Shown piece after piece: positions 9,478-17,962 of a stretch of DNA of 43,546 bases. Made by a program: the position numbers and the translations under genes. The notes under the pieces were generated by a model that was given only the letters and a program-made list of their open reading frames with translations, was not told where the DNA came from and searched no databases. Source of the stretch: Acidovorax sp. NO-1 (GTDB taxonomy: Bacteria; Pseudomonadota; Gammaproteobacteria; Burkholderiales; Burkholderiaceae_C); NCBI RefSeq assembly GCF_000238595.1, contig NZ_AGTS01000033.1, positions 1 to 43,546 of the forward strand, given 5' to 3'. Position 1 is the first letter of the stretch, and every line of letters begins with the position of its first letter.

Positions 9478-9894
9478 ATGAAAAGACTGCTTGCCTTGCT
9501 GTGCGGTGCAGCATCAACGCTGGCCCTTGCCGCGCCGGAGTTCAGCAACGTCCCTGCGCCTCTGCAAAAATCCCTCGCCCACCACGGGCTCAAGACCGCG
9601 CAGCTGGACAACAGCGTGCTGCGGCTGCGCATGGACAAGCCCGAAGTCACCGAGCTGGTGTATGCCACCTTCATCTACCACGGCTTCTGCGCAGAACAGT
9701 GGCGCAGCCCCGAGCGCTTTGCCGGGGTGCCGCTGACGCGGGTGGAGCTGCTCAACACGAGCGGCACCCAGGGCTACGCCTTCAACGTGCGCGGCAATGT
9801 CTGCGAGCAGATGGGCCAGATGGGCAAGAACTACCGCAGCCTGATCACAGAACACACCGTCAAGTGCGAGGGCGGCAGCTGCCCCCGCCCATGA
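9478..9894 (+). CDS. Secreted protein of unknown function
   Basis: A 138-residue protein with a clear signal peptide (basic 'MKRLL', hydrophobic core, then 'ALA' at about residue 19) and a small mature domain with three cysteines near residues 78, 105 and 131-137. I do not recognise the family. It is divergent from polA (141 bases between starts) and followed 58 bases later by a serine hydrolase gene on the same strand. Periplasmic location is inferred from the signal peptide only. Confidence 0.7.
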   Translation: MKRLLALLCGAASTLALAAPEFSNVPAPLQKSLAHHGLKTAQLDNSVLRLRMDKPEVTELVYATFIYHGFCAEQWRSPERFAGVPLTRVELLNTSGTQGYAFNVRGNVCEQMGQMGKNYRSLITEHTVKCEGGSCPRP

Positions 9895-9952
9895 CGCGCC
9901 GCCTGCGGGCCCTTTCGGCCCCTTTCTTTTTCGCCTTTCAGGGAGTGCACTG

Positions 9953-11167
9953 TTGAAAACCCTTCAGAAATTGGCCCTGGGCACGCTGGTGGCCGTGGCC
10001 GCCGTGGGCACGGCCGGCTGGTTCAGCCTGGACAAGGAAACCCGGGGCCTGCTCAAGACTGTGCCCACCAACCGCGACCTGCTGTTCTGGAGCGACGCCC
10101 AGCGTGATGCGGCATTCCGCGCGCTCGACCGCATCAGCCTGCTGGCCAAATGGAACACGGCCCAGCCTGCGGCAACTGCGCGTGCGCTACCGGCGGGCGA
10201 GCCGCTGAAGATCGACATGGATGTGGATGCCTACATGCAGGAACACCGCGTCGCGGCCCTTGTGATCCTGCAAGGTGGCAAGCTGCGACAGGAACGCTAC
10301 GGGCTGGGCTTTGACGGCGACGGCCGCTGGACGAGCTTCTCGGTCGCCAAATCCTTCACTTCCACGCTGGTGGGTGCGGCGCTCAAGGACGGCCACATCA
10401 AGAGCATGAACGACAAGGTGAGCGACTACCTGCCGGACCTGAAAGGCTCAGCCTACGACGACGTGAGCATCCGGCAGCTGCTCACCATGACCTCGGGCGT
10501 GCAGTGGAACGAAGACTACGGCGACACGAACTCTGACGTGGCCAGGTTCAACAACCACAAGCCCGAGCCTGGTGTCGAGGCGTTGGTGAGCTACATGCGC
10601 AAGCTGCCACGCGCTGCACCGGCCGGCTCGCGCTGGCTCTACAGCACGGGCGAGACCAACCTGATCGGCCTCGTGCTGGAAGCCGCCATCAAGAAGCCAC
10701 TGACCCAGTACCTGCAGGAAAAGGTATGGCAGCCCGCCGGCATGGAGCAACAGGCCACATGGCTGCTGTCCAAGACCGGCAAGGAAATCAGCGGCTGCTG
10801 CGTGCAGGCCGCGCCGCGCGACTATGCGCGCCTGGGCCAGTTCATCCTGGAGGGTGCCAGGGTGAATGGCCAGAGCATCCTGCCCGACGGCTGGCTGGAG
10901 GAGGCTACGCACAAGCAGGCGGACATCGGCGCACCTGGCCGTGGATATGGCTACCAGTGGTGGACCTACGACAGCGGCGCGTTTGCCGCCCGCGGCATCT
11001 TCGGCCAGGGCATCTTCATCGACCCGAAACGCCAGCTCGTGATCGCCTCCAACGGCAACTGGCACAAGGCGGGCTCAGCGGACAACCCGAGCTATGCCGC
11101 GCGCGAGGCCTTCTACGCTGCCGTGCAAAAAGCCGTGGACGACGAGGCCCGCGCCCCGGCGCAATGA
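9953..11167 (+). CDS. Beta-lactamase-fold serine hydrolase (class C/NylB/EstB-like)
   Basis: The 404-residue protein has the catalytic SxxK motif as SVAK (Ser130, Lys133), a Tyr in the second-motif position (Tyr230, 'YSTGETN') and 'GYGYQWW' in the third-motif region. These resemble 6-aminohexanoate-dimer hydrolases and esterases more than true beta-lactamases. Residues 7-25 are hydrophobic, so it is probably exported or membrane anchored. The start codon is TTG at 9953, preceded at good spacing by AGGGAG (about 9940-9945); no ATG fits. It is probably co-transcribed with the secreted protein at 9478. The substrate is unknown. Confidence 0.87.
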   Translation: MKTLQKLALGTLVAVAAVGTAGWFSLDKETRGLLKTVPTNRDLLFWSDAQRDAAFRALDRISLLAKWNTAQPAATARALPAGEPLKIDMDVDAYMQEHRVAALVILQGGKLRQERYGLGFDGDGRWTSFSVAKSFTSTLVGAALKDGHIKSMNDKVSDYLPDLKGSAYDDVSIRQLLTMTSGVQWNEDYGDTNSDVARFNNHKPEPGVEALVSYMRKLPRAAPAGSRWLYSTGETNLIGLVLEAAIKKPLTQYLQEKVWQPAGMEQQATWLLSKTGKEISGCCVQAAPRDYARLGQFILEGARVNGQSILPDGWLEEATHKQADIGAPGRGYGYQWWTYDSGAFAARGIFGQGIFIDPKRQLVIASNGNWHKAGSADNPSYAAREAFYAAVQKAVDDEARAPAQ

Positions 11168-11220
11168 CACACGGGCGGCCCCAGGAGCCTGCCGCACCTG
11201 TGCCGCCCTACAATCGCCCG

Positions 11221-11580
11221 ATGCGCGCTGTTCACCTCCTTTTGCTGCTGGGCATGGCCTCCAGCCCCGCCCTGGCCCAGAATTCTGGTCAAAATGCCCC
11301 GCAGGGCAATACAGAAAAGCGCGAGCAGCTACAAGATCCGGAGCAACTTTCGGGCCGCGGCACCCAGCGCACCGAGCGCATCCAGATTGAAGACGCCGGC
11401 AGCCGTGTGGACGAGCTGCGCGTGGGCGGGCAGACACAGACCATCTCGGTGCAGCCCAAGACGGGCAGCATGCCCAGCTACGAAGTGCAATCCCCCGACG
11501 GCGCACGCAGCCGCGCGGGCAGCAACAGCGGCGCCGAAACCACCACCGCCCCCCGCGTCTGGAACGTGCTGAAGTTCTGA
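11221..11580 (+). CDS. Small secreted protein (DUF2782-like?)
   Basis: This 119-residue protein has a signal peptide ending 'SPALA' at about residue 19. The mature part is hydrophilic, with 'QRTERIQIEDAGSRVDELRVGGQTQTISV' and a C-terminal 'RVWNVLKF'. A small DUF2782-type protein next to thrB/polA is common in Betaproteobacteria, and this may be it; I recognise the position and shape more than the sequence. Codons from about 11284 to 11347 look like a degenerate in-frame copy of the dispersed repeat. The ATG at 11221 is chosen because it opens the signal peptide. Confidence 0.75.
   Translation: MRAVHLLLLLGMASSPALAQNSGQNAPQGNTEKREQLQDPEQLSGRGTQRTERIQIEDAGSRVDELRVGGQTQTISVQPKTGSMPSYEVQSPDGARSRAGSNSGAETTTAPRVWNVLKF
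11284..11347. repeat. Degenerate in-frame copy of the dispersed repeat
   Basis: Bases such as 'GGTCAAAATGCCCC' and 'AAAGCGCGAGCAGCTA' followed by 'GGAGCAAC' align in order with the intergenic copy at 2991-3057. It lies inside the small secreted protein gene and keeps the frame open. The match is imperfect and judged by eye. Confidence 0.4.
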
Positions 11581-11686
11581 GCCCCGGGCCCTCGGGCCCG
11601 AGTTTCATCGCTGCGCCGCAGCGCCCTCCCCGCACGCCACGGCGTGCCGTCTTTTTCACCCTTCCTTACTTTCGATCCCTTGAGCG

Positions 11687-12637
11687 ATGGCCGTCTTTAC
11701 CGAAGTCTCCCACCCAGAGGCGCGCGAGCTGCTGCGCCGTTTGCAGCTTGGTAAGCTGGTAGAGCTGCGCGGCATCGAAGGCGGCATCGAGAACACCAAC
11801 TACTTTCTGACCAGCGACCAGGGCGAGTTCGTGCTCACGCTGTTCGAGCGCCTCACGGCTCAGCAACTGCCGTTCTACCTGTACCTGATGAAGCACCTGG
11901 CGCACGGCGGCGTGCCCGTGCCCGACCCGCGTGCCGACAAGAACGGCGACATCCTGCACACCGTGTGCGGCAAGCCCGCCGCCGTGGTGAACAAGCTGCG
12001 CGGCAAAAGCCAGCTGGCGCCACAGGGCGCGCATTGCGCTGCCGTGGGCAGCATGCTGGCACGCATGCACCTGGTGGGCCGCAGCTTTGACCGCCACCAG
12101 CCCAACCTGCGCGGCCTGCCGTGGTGGAACGAAACAGTGCCCGTGGTGCTGCCGCACATTGACGACGCGCAGGCGGCGCTGCTGCGCTCCGAGCTGGCCT
12201 ACCAGAACCATGTGGCCTCGAGCGCGGGCTACGCCGCCCTGCCCCGCGGCCCGGTGCATGCCGACCTGTTCCGCGACAACGTGATGTTCGAGGGCGAAGC
12301 GCTGACGGGCTTCTTCGACTTCTACTTTGCCGGTGTGGACACCTGGCTGTTTGACCTGTCCGTGTGCCTGAACGACTGGTGCATTGACTTGGCCCAAGGC
12401 ACCCACGACGCCGGGCGCGCCACGCGCATGCTGGACGCCTACCAGGCCGTGCGCCCGCTGACAGCGGCCGAGCGCGAGCTCCTGCCCGCCATGCTGCGAG
12501 CCGGGGCGCTGCGGTTCTGGATCTCGCGCCTGTGGGACTTTTACCTGCCGCGCGAGGCCTCCATGCTCACCCCCCACGACCCCACGCACTTCGAGCGTGT
12601 GCTGCGCGCCCGCATTGCCCACCCTGTACACCCATAG
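11687..12637 (+). CDS. thrB: Homoserine kinase (APH-fold, type II)
   Basis: The 316-residue protein is the aminoglycoside-phosphotransferase-fold homoserine kinase found in Pseudomonas and Betaproteobacteria. It phosphorylates L-homoserine with ATP in threonine synthesis. Visible are the N-terminal '[15 protein letters not shown]' segment (residues 28-41), the catalytic loop '[12 protein letters not shown]' (His191, Asp193, Asn198) and the metal-binding aspartate in 'FFDFYFAG' (Asp211). Length and N-terminus match the family. It stands 106 bases after the small secreted protein gene, in the familiar polA-thrB neighbourhood. No defects seen. Confidence 0.95.
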   Translation: MAVFTEVSHPEARELLRRLQLGKLVELRGIEGGIENTNYFLTSDQGEFVLTLFERLTAQQLPFYLYLMKHLAHGGVPVPDPRADKNGDILHTVCGKPAAVVNKLRGKSQLAPQGAHCAAVGSMLARMHLVGRSFDRHQPNLRGLPWWNETVPVVLPHIDDAQAALLRSELAYQNHVASSAGYAALPRGPVHADLFRDNVMFEGEALTGFFDFYFAGVDTWLFDLSVCLNDWCIDLAQGTHDAGRATRMLDAYQAVRPLTAAERELLPAMLRAGALRFWISRLWDFYLPREASMLTPHDPTHFERVLRARIAHPVHP

Positions 12638-12764
12638 TCCGGTGAAACAGGGAAATCGGCCGCTGGGGTAAATTCCAAGCTGTTGCGCGGCCCGGGCGGT
12701 TCCTTATCCGGCTGCCCTGTGTGCGCAGGCGCAGGCCCCACCACACCTCTTTTCGTACGTATTC

Positions 12765-13619
12765 ATGAAACTCAACATCGTCTCCGCCGGCACCGGCATG
12801 GCCTGGGTCAAGCTTGGGGTCCGAACGTTCTGGCGGCAGCCCATGGCGCTGGCCGCGCTGTTCTTCATGACCATGGCCGCCATGTCGCTGGCCTCGATGG
12901 TTCCCCTGGTGGGGCCGGCCATTGCCCTCATGCTGCTGCCCTCGGCCACGCTGGCCATGATGGTGGCCGCCGCGCAGGCTTCACAGGGCAGCTTTCCCAC
13001 ACCTGCGGTGCTGCTGGTGGCGTTTCGCACCGGCCAGCAACGCCTGCGTGACATGCTGGTGCTGGGCGCCCTGTATGCGGTGGGCTTTCTGGCTGTGATG
13101 GGCCTGTCGGCCTTGATCGACGGCGGGCAGTTTGCCAAGGTGTACCTGGGCGGCGCCCAGCTGACCAAGGAAGTGGCGGAAGACCCGTCGTTCCAGAGCG
13201 CGATGTGGCTGTCGATGGTGCTGTACCTGCCGCTGTCGCTGCTGTTCTGGCATGCACCGGGGCTGGTGCACTGGCACGGCGTGCCGCCCGTCAAGGCGCT
13301 GTTCTTCAGCATCGTGGCGTGCGTGCGCAACTTTGGTGCGTTCCTGGTGTACGGCCTGGGCTGGATGGGCGTGTTCCTGCTGGGCGGGCTGGTGGTGGCA
13401 CTGGTGTCGGCAATGCTGTCGATGATGGGGCTTGCAGGAACGGCGGCGGGCGGCATCATGGTGGGGGCCGCACTGATGATGGCGGCCATGTTCTTCACGT
13501 CGGTGGTGTTCACCTTCCGTGACAGCTTTGAGCCCCCTTCGACGCCTTCGAACCCCTCCCCCGAGGTGCCACATGAACCACCCGCCGCCGACGCCCCCCC
13601 GCCTTCTGGGCCGAACTGA
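12765..13619 (+). CDS. BPSS1780-type integral membrane protein
   Basis: A 284-residue polytopic membrane protein with the family's opening 'VSAGTGMAWVKLGVRTFWRQP' and about six hydrophobic segments (roughly residues 27-50, 56-73, 94-112, 148-166, 188-218 and 222-250). The tail is rich in proline. BPSS1780 proteins are widespread in Burkholderiales and have no assigned function. The start follows 127 non-coding bases after thrB. The last 47 bases overlap the next gene in another frame, so the two are probably translated together. Confidence 0.82.
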   Translation: MKLNIVSAGTGMAWVKLGVRTFWRQPMALAALFFMTMAAMSLASMVPLVGPAIALMLLPSATLAMMVAAAQASQGSFPTPAVLLVAFRTGQQRLRDMLVLGALYAVGFLAVMGLSALIDGGQFAKVYLGGAQLTKEVAEDPSFQSAMWLSMVLYLPLSLLFWHAPGLVHWHGVPPVKALFFSIVACVRNFGAFLVYGLGWMGVFLLGGLVVALVSAMLSMMGLAGTAAGGIMVGAALMMAAMFFTSVVFTFRDSFEPPSTPSNPSPEVPHEPPAADAPPPSGPN

Positions 13620-14376
13620 CGAGGAACTCCAGTGGTGGCGGCGGCGCAGCCTGCTGCAGGCAGCCGCAACGTGGCTGGCCGCCGGTGGCTGGGTGGCCGC
13701 CCAGGCACAGTCGGGCCGCCCCATCGTCGAGCTGCGCGGGGAGGTGCTGCGCAACGGCCAGGCCTTGGCCACCGACGACCGCATCGAGGCCGGTGACCGC
13801 ATCGAAACCGGCCCCGGCGCCACGGCCGTCTTCGCCGTGGGCCAGAGCGCTTTCATGGTGCGGCAGAACACGCGCGTGGCGCTGGAGGGCGACACACCCG
13901 CTGCCGTCAAGGCGCTTCGCCTGCTGACTGGCGCCGTGGCCAGCGTGTGGGGGCGGGGCACCGACCGCCAGATCATCCTGCCCACCGCCACGGCAGGCAT
14001 TCGCGGCACCGGTGTGTATGCCGAGGTGTTCCCCGAACAGGACTTTCGCGGCTATTTCTGCAACTGCTACGGCACCGTGGAACTGGCCGCAGGCAGCGAA
14101 AGGCTGGTGAGCGAGTCGGTGTACCACCAGTCTTTCTGGGCCGAGCCCGCGCCGCGCAACGGGCGCCTGCTGACGCCTGCTGGGGCCATCAACCACACCG
14201 ACGAAGAGCTGGAGTTTCTGGCCAGCCTCATCGACCAGCGCACCACTTGGCAGATTTCAGGCCGCAAGGGCACCAAGGATGGCAGCGGGCAGACGGGATA
14301 CCCGGCAACCCCCGTCAGCCCGGCGCTGCCGCCGCCGGCCTCACCTGCACCGGCTCCAACGCACTACAACAACTAG
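13573..14376 (+). CDS. Exported FecR-like domain protein
   Basis: The 267-residue protein has a short N-terminal region with 'WWRRRSLLQAAATWLAAGGWVAAQAQ' (about residues 21-46), a signal sequence that may use the Tat path because of the paired arginines. Next comes a FecR-type beta domain: 'ELRGEVLRNGQAL', 'GDRIETGPGATAVF', 'RLLTGAVASVWG' and 'PTATAGIRGTGVYAEV'. The C-terminus is proline-rich. FecR domains sense or scaffold at the cell surface; no sigma factor is adjacent. The ATG at 13573 lies inside the end of the membrane-protein gene. Confidence 0.8.
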   Translation: MNHPPPTPPRLLGRTDEELQWWRRRSLLQAAATWLAAGGWVAAQAQSGRPIVELRGEVLRNGQALATDDRIEAGDRIETGPGATAVFAVGQSAFMVRQNTRVALEGDTPAAVKALRLLTGAVASVWGRGTDRQIILPTATAGIRGTGVYAEVFPEQDFRGYFCNCYGTVELAAGSERLVSESVYHQSFWAEPAPRNGRLLTPAGAINHTDEELEFLASLIDQRTTWQISGRKGTKDGSGQTGYPATPVSPALPPPASPAPAPTHYNN

Positions 14377-14401
14377 CGCCACCAGCAGTGTCTGCTGCAG
14401 T

Positions 14402-14470
14402 ATTTTTCAAGCCAAAATAGGCCCCAGCGCTTGATGGTATTGCGCCAACAGCTATTTTATTGATAGCAAA
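14402..14470. repeat. Comamonadaceae dispersed repeat, copy 2
   Basis: This block repeats the order seen at 2991-3057: 'TTTTTCAAGCCAAAATAGG', 'AGCGCTTGATGG' and 'CAACAGCTATTTTATTGAT' then 'AGCAAA'. It again lies between two convergent genes (FecR-like and phoX) and merges with the T-rich tail of the phoX terminator. Confidence 0.75.
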
Positions 14471-14507
14471 AAAGAAAAACCGCTTTGAACCCGAGGGTCC
14501 AAAGCGG
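14471..14507 (-). terminator. Rho-independent terminator of phoX
   Basis: On the minus strand an 8-base-pair stem (arms 14500-14507 and 14480-14487, CCGCTTTG with its complement, 12-base loop) is followed by TTTTTCTTTTTT. It lies 50 bases after the phoX stop codon and is a standard intrinsic terminator. Confidence 0.85.
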
Positions 14508-14556
14508 CGCGGCACTGCGCCCTCTGGGCGCAGCGCAGGCAGTGGCGGGGCAGCCT

Positions 14557-16779
14557 TCAGGTACCGATCACGCCACCGTCGTTCTTGGTGATCACGATGG
14601 TGGCCGAACGGGGGCGCTTGCCGGCGCCGTAACCGGCGTTGGCGGGCCACTGGCTGGTGTACTTCGTCGGGTCGCCAATGTTGGCCATGGCCGTGGTTTC
14701 ACCCGGGTGCTGGATGTTCACGAAGATGGCCTTGCCATCGGGCGTTTCGGCCAGGCCGGTGATCTCGCTGCCCTTGGGGCCGACCAGGAAGCGCTTGAGC
14801 GTGCTCTCGGTGGCGGGCTTGCCCACGGGGGTCACGATGTCGAGCTTGCTGCCATCGGCCTTGGTGTAGCTCAGCGTCTTCTTGGCGCCGTCGCCCACGC
14901 TGCCAGGCACGGCGGCCAGCATCATGCAGTTGGTCACGTCGGTGTAGGCACCGTCGTCGGTCTGGATCCAGCAGATGCCCGTGGCCTTGCTGAACACCAG
15001 GCCGTCGGGGCTGGAGAAGTCCTGGTCGGCCGTGAGGGCAGAGAGGTTGACCATGGCCTTGTCGGCACCGGCCTCGGCGCCAAACAGGTACACGTCCCAC
15101 GTGAAGGCGGTGGCGGTGGCGCCTTCCTTCAGGCGTACCAGGTGGCCGTTGGGGTTGCCCTTTTGCTCGCTGGTGCCCTTCATGTCGGTGTAGGCACGGG
15201 GGTTGGCGGCGTCGGGCAGGTACTGGCTGCCGCTGGGGTTGACGCTGCGGTTGCTGTTGTTGGTCAGCGTGAAGTAGATCTCGCCGTTGGCGGGGTTCAC
15301 GGCATTCCACTCGGGGCGGTCCATCTTGGTGGCGCCCACGGCATCAGCGGCAATGCGGGTGTTGATGGCGATGTCGGCCGCGTCGGCGAACTTGTAGTTG
15401 GCGTAGCTGGCGATGGCGGTGTTCGACAGGCTCAGCTCCACCCACGTGCCCGTGCCATCGGCGTTGAACTTGGCGGCGTAGAGTGTGCCGCTGTCCAGGT
15501 ACTTGTCGCCAATGGCCATGCGGTCGTTGGCACTGGCATCGGCCGGGTTCCACGTGGCGGTGGAGACAAACTTGTAGATGTATTCGCCGCGCGAGTCGTC
15601 GCCCATGTACACCGTCAGGGGCTTGCCGGCTTCCACCTTGCCGAAGGCCGCGCTTTCGTGCGCAAAGCGGCCCAGGCCGGTGCGCTTCTTGGCCATGCGG
15701 GTCTTGTCATAGGCGTCGATCTCGACGATGTAGCCCATGCCGTTCATCTCGTTGCGGTAGTCGTCGCTGCCATCGGCCGAGCTGCCGGTCTTGCTGTTGT
15801 TCCAGCGCTGGTACTTGTCGTCTGCACCGCCGGTTTCCCAGCCGTGGCGCGAAGCAGCGCCCTGGTTGCGGCCGTAGCGCTTGAGCGCAATGACGCTCTT
15901 GTCGTTGCCACGGGCAGCGTCGTCTGCGGCGCCGCGGGTGAAGTAGCCAAACCAGTTTTCTTCGCCGGTGAGGAACGTGCCCCAGGGCGTCTTGCCCGTG
16001 CCGCAGTTGTTCAGCGTGCCACGCGTCATCACGCCGGTGGGAGAAAACTTGGTGATCAGCTGCGCATTGCCGCGCGCGGGGCCGGCGATCTCGATGGGGC
16101 TGAGCGAAGTCAGGCGGAAGTTGTGCGCCGAGTTCTGCACATAGCCCCACTTGCCGCCGGTCTTGGCGACTTCGATCACGGCGATGCCGTGGATGTCGGT
16201 TTCCTTGTCCACTTCGGCCGCAGGGCGGGGCAGCGTGGAGGTGCCGCCATCGGCGTGCAGGAAGAACGACGACAGCTTTTCGTCCGTGGTGGCTTCGTGG
16301 TTGATGGCCAGCAGACCGCGATCGGTGGCGCTGTCGTTGCGCTTGCCGTCGGCACCCAGGCCAAACCATTCCATACCGTCGTGGTGGTCACCGGCGCGCT
16401 TGTCGTAGTCGCCGTCGGTGCCGTCGTTCTTGTACGCGGCCACGCCTGGGGCCATCGGGTCGCCCAGCGCAAACAGCACGCTGGCGGTGTAGCCCGCAGG
16501 CACGGCCACCACGTCGGCCAGGCTCTTGGGCACGGCACCAAAGCCCAGCAGCTTGGGCGCGGCAGGCGGCTCCACCACAGGGTCATCGCTGCCGCCACAG
16601 GCCGTCACGCCAAAACCGGCCAGCACGGCCGTACCCACCGAACCCACACCGCCGCGCAACAGCCCGCGGCGCGACAGGCGAGCGTCCAGCACCGCATCAA
16701 ACGTGGGGTTGGCAGAGGTGTTGGAGTTCTCGTTGTTGAAGTCAATCGCCTGCTCGGGCGCATCCACGCGGTGGTTCAT
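14557..16779 (-). CDS. phoX: PhoX-family alkaline phosphatase (Tat-exported)
   Basis: The 740-residue protein belongs to the DUF839/PhoX family, Ca/Fe-dependent periplasmic phosphatases that release phosphate from organic esters. A twin-arginine signal 'SRRGLLRG' starts at about residue 36 and is followed by a hydrophobic stretch ending 'GVTACGG'. Family segments include 'HHDGMEWFGLGADG', 'GLLAINHE', 'GTFLTGEENWFGYF', 'SSPDGLVF' and 'FVNIQHPG'. The ATG at 16779 gives an N-terminal 'MNHRVDAPEQAIDF' typical of the family. It ends at an intrinsic terminator and is preceded by a candidate Pho-box array at 16831-16870, so control by PhoB under phosphate starvation is likely. Confidence 0.93.
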   Translation of the reverse strand: MNHRVDAPEQAIDFNNENSNTSANPTFDAVLDARLSRRGLLRGGVGSVGTAVLAGFGVTACGGSDDPVVEPPAAPKLLGFGAVPKSLADVVAVPAGYTASVLFALGDPMAPGVAAYKNDGTDGDYDKRAGDHHDGMEWFGLGADGKRNDSATDRGLLAINHEATTDEKLSSFFLHADGGTSTLPRPAAEVDKETDIHGIAVIEVAKTGGKWGYVQNSAHNFRLTSLSPIEIAGPARGNAQLITKFSPTGVMTRGTLNNCGTGKTPWGTFLTGEENWFGYFTRGAADDAARGNDKSVIALKRYGRNQGAASRHGWETGGADDKYQRWNNSKTGSSADGSDDYRNEMNGMGYIVEIDAYDKTRMAKKRTGLGRFAHESAAFGKVEAGKPLTVYMGDDSRGEYIYKFVSTATWNPADASANDRMAIGDKYLDSGTLYAAKFNADGTGTWVELSLSNTAIASYANYKFADAADIAINTRIAADAVGATKMDRPEWNAVNPANGEIYFTLTNNSNRSVNPSGSQYLPDAANPRAYTDMKGTSEQKGNPNGHLVRLKEGATATAFTWDVYLFGAEAGADKAMVNLSALTADQDFSSPDGLVFSKATGICWIQTDDGAYTDVTNCMMLAAVPGSVGDGAKKTLSYTKADGSKLDIVTPVGKPATESTLKRFLVGPKGSEITGLAETPDGKAIFVNIQHPGETTAMANIGDPTKYTSQWPANAGYGAGKRPRSATIVITKNDGGVIGT

Positions 16780-16814
16780 GGGGTTCCTCGGTTGTTGGTT
16801 TACAAAACCAGTGG

Positions 16815-16870
16815 AGCGTAAGAACCGGGGATGACAGCCCCATGAAGCTTTTGCGGCGGTTTGATGACAA
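16815..16870 (-). promoter_or_regulatory. Candidate Pho-box array and -10 of phoX
   Basis: Read on the plus strand, ATGACAG (16831), ATGAAGC (16842) and ATGACAA (16864) fall on an 11-base register, with a degenerate slot at 16853 between them. That is the direct-repeat spacing of PhoB sites (CTGTCAT on the coding strand). Ten bases downstream on the minus strand is TACGCT, a possible -10. The array ends 51 bases before the phoX start. Confidence 0.6.
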
Positions 16871-16958
16871 CGCAACGTTGAAGCGCCCGCCCCATCACAC
16901 GGACCCTGGCAATCCAAAAGTCTTCGTTGCCGAGTTCACATGTCGTGGGTGCGGTTCG

Positions 16959-17210
16959 TTATCGCCCCGTGAACATGAAATACGCCAGCACACACACCGC
17001 CAGCGCCACGATAAGCCTGGCGATCCACGGAGTGACCAGCCATGCGCCCAAGGCCACGGCCACGCGCCCCCACACATGCGGCGACTGCAGGGCGCTGTGC
17101 GGCTGTGCGGGCGGGGCGCCTGTGGCCTGAAGCGGGTAGCCACAGGCCGGGCAGGCGGGCGCGTGGGACGACACCTCGCGCGCGCATTCGGGGCATTTGA
17201 TGAGTGCCAT
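16959..17210 (-). CDS. Zinc-ribbon single-pass membrane protein
   Basis: An 83-residue protein with an N-terminal zinc ribbon, two CxxC pairs ('CPEC' at residues 6-9 and 'CPAC' at 19-22), and a C-terminal hydrophobic region of about 30 residues ('ARLIVALAVCVLAYFMF') that should span the membrane. The function is unknown; such proteins often scaffold membrane complexes. It starts 2 bases after the OmpA-family gene stop and is the last gene of the minus-strand cluster that begins at 25911. Confidence 0.75.
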   Translation of the reverse strand: MALIKCPECAREVSSHAPACPACGYPLQATGAPPAQPHSALQSPHVWGRVAVALGAWLVTPWIARLIVALAVCVLAYFMFTGR

Positions 17211-17212
17211 GG

Positions 17213-17962
17213 TTACCGGCCCTCCTTGTCGGGCAGGCCAATGAGAATCTGTACGCGCCGGTTCAGCTGGCGCCCCACGGGGTCGTCACGTCCGTCTGGC
17301 GTGGTGTTGGGCGCCACCGGCTGGCGCTTGCCCAGGCCTTGCACCGCAGCCTGCCGCCCGGTCTGCGCGTGCAGCGCACGGGCCACCGCCTGCGCGCGTC
17401 GCAGCGACAGCGCGTCGTTGTAGGCGTCGGAGCCCTTGGCGTCGGTGTGGCCCCGCACGGTGAGCGGGGCAGTGGCATAGCTCTTGATGAGCTCGCCCGC
17501 TTTGTTCAGCGGCGCAGCAGCGTCGGCGCGCAAGTCGGACTTGTCAAAATCAAAAAGCACATCGGCCGGCAGGTCGATAGAGATCGCCTGCTCGGGTGTG
17601 GGGCGGGCCTTGAGCTCCACCAGCAGCGCGCGGGTCTGCTCCAGCCGCGCTGGGGGCACCTCGGCCTCGCGCAGCATGGTCTGCGGGGCGGCGCGGCGCT
17701 GCAGCGTGGTGTCGCGGGTGCTGCTGACCAGCCCCCCCGCAGGCCGGTGCGCAGACAGATCGGTCGAGGGCGCACCAGGCGCCGGGGACAGCTGCGTCGG
17801 CACAGCGGCAAGTGAGCGGCTGCTGCGCACTACTTCCATCGCTTGCACCGGCTCTGCCGAGGCAGCCAGCAACAGCGCTACCACCGCCACCGCCCGCCCC
17901 ACGGTGGCCACCGCGCAGGATGCGTGCATTGCGGCCAGCACCGCCCAACGCTGGGCCAGCAT
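17213..17962 (-). CDS. OmpA-family peptidoglycan-binding protein
   Basis: The 249-residue protein has an N-terminal hydrophobic signal region (about residues 23-41, ending 'VQA'), a central linker and a C-terminal OmpA domain from about residue 130: 'VLFDFDKSDLRADA', 'TVRGHTDAKGSDAYNDALSLRRAQAV' and 'LNRRVQILI'. The Asp and Arg of the peptidoglycan-binding site are present. The role would be to anchor an outer-membrane structure to the cell wall. Its ATG overlaps the stop codon of the upstream lipoprotein gene by one base (TGATG), indicating translational coupling inside the surface-fibre cluster. Confidence 0.9.
   Translation of the reverse strand: MLAQRWAVLAAMHASCAVATVGRAVAVVALLLAASAEPVQAMEVVRSSRSLAAVPTQLSPAPGAPSTDLSAHRPAGGLVSSTRDTTLQRRAAPQTMLREAEVPPARLEQTRALLVELKARPTPEQAISIDLPADVLFDFDKSDLRADAAAPLNKAGELIKSYATAPLTVRGHTDAKGSDAYNDALSLRRAQAVARALHAQTGRQAAVQGLGKRQPVAPNTTPDGRDDPVGRQLNRRVQILIGLPDKEGR

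Noticed and set aside
14485..16821. A 778-codon open frame on the plus strand opposite phoX
   Set aside because: It is the codon-bias shadow of phoX in high-GC DNA: rich in Gly, Ala, Val and His, with no motif and no ribosome site.
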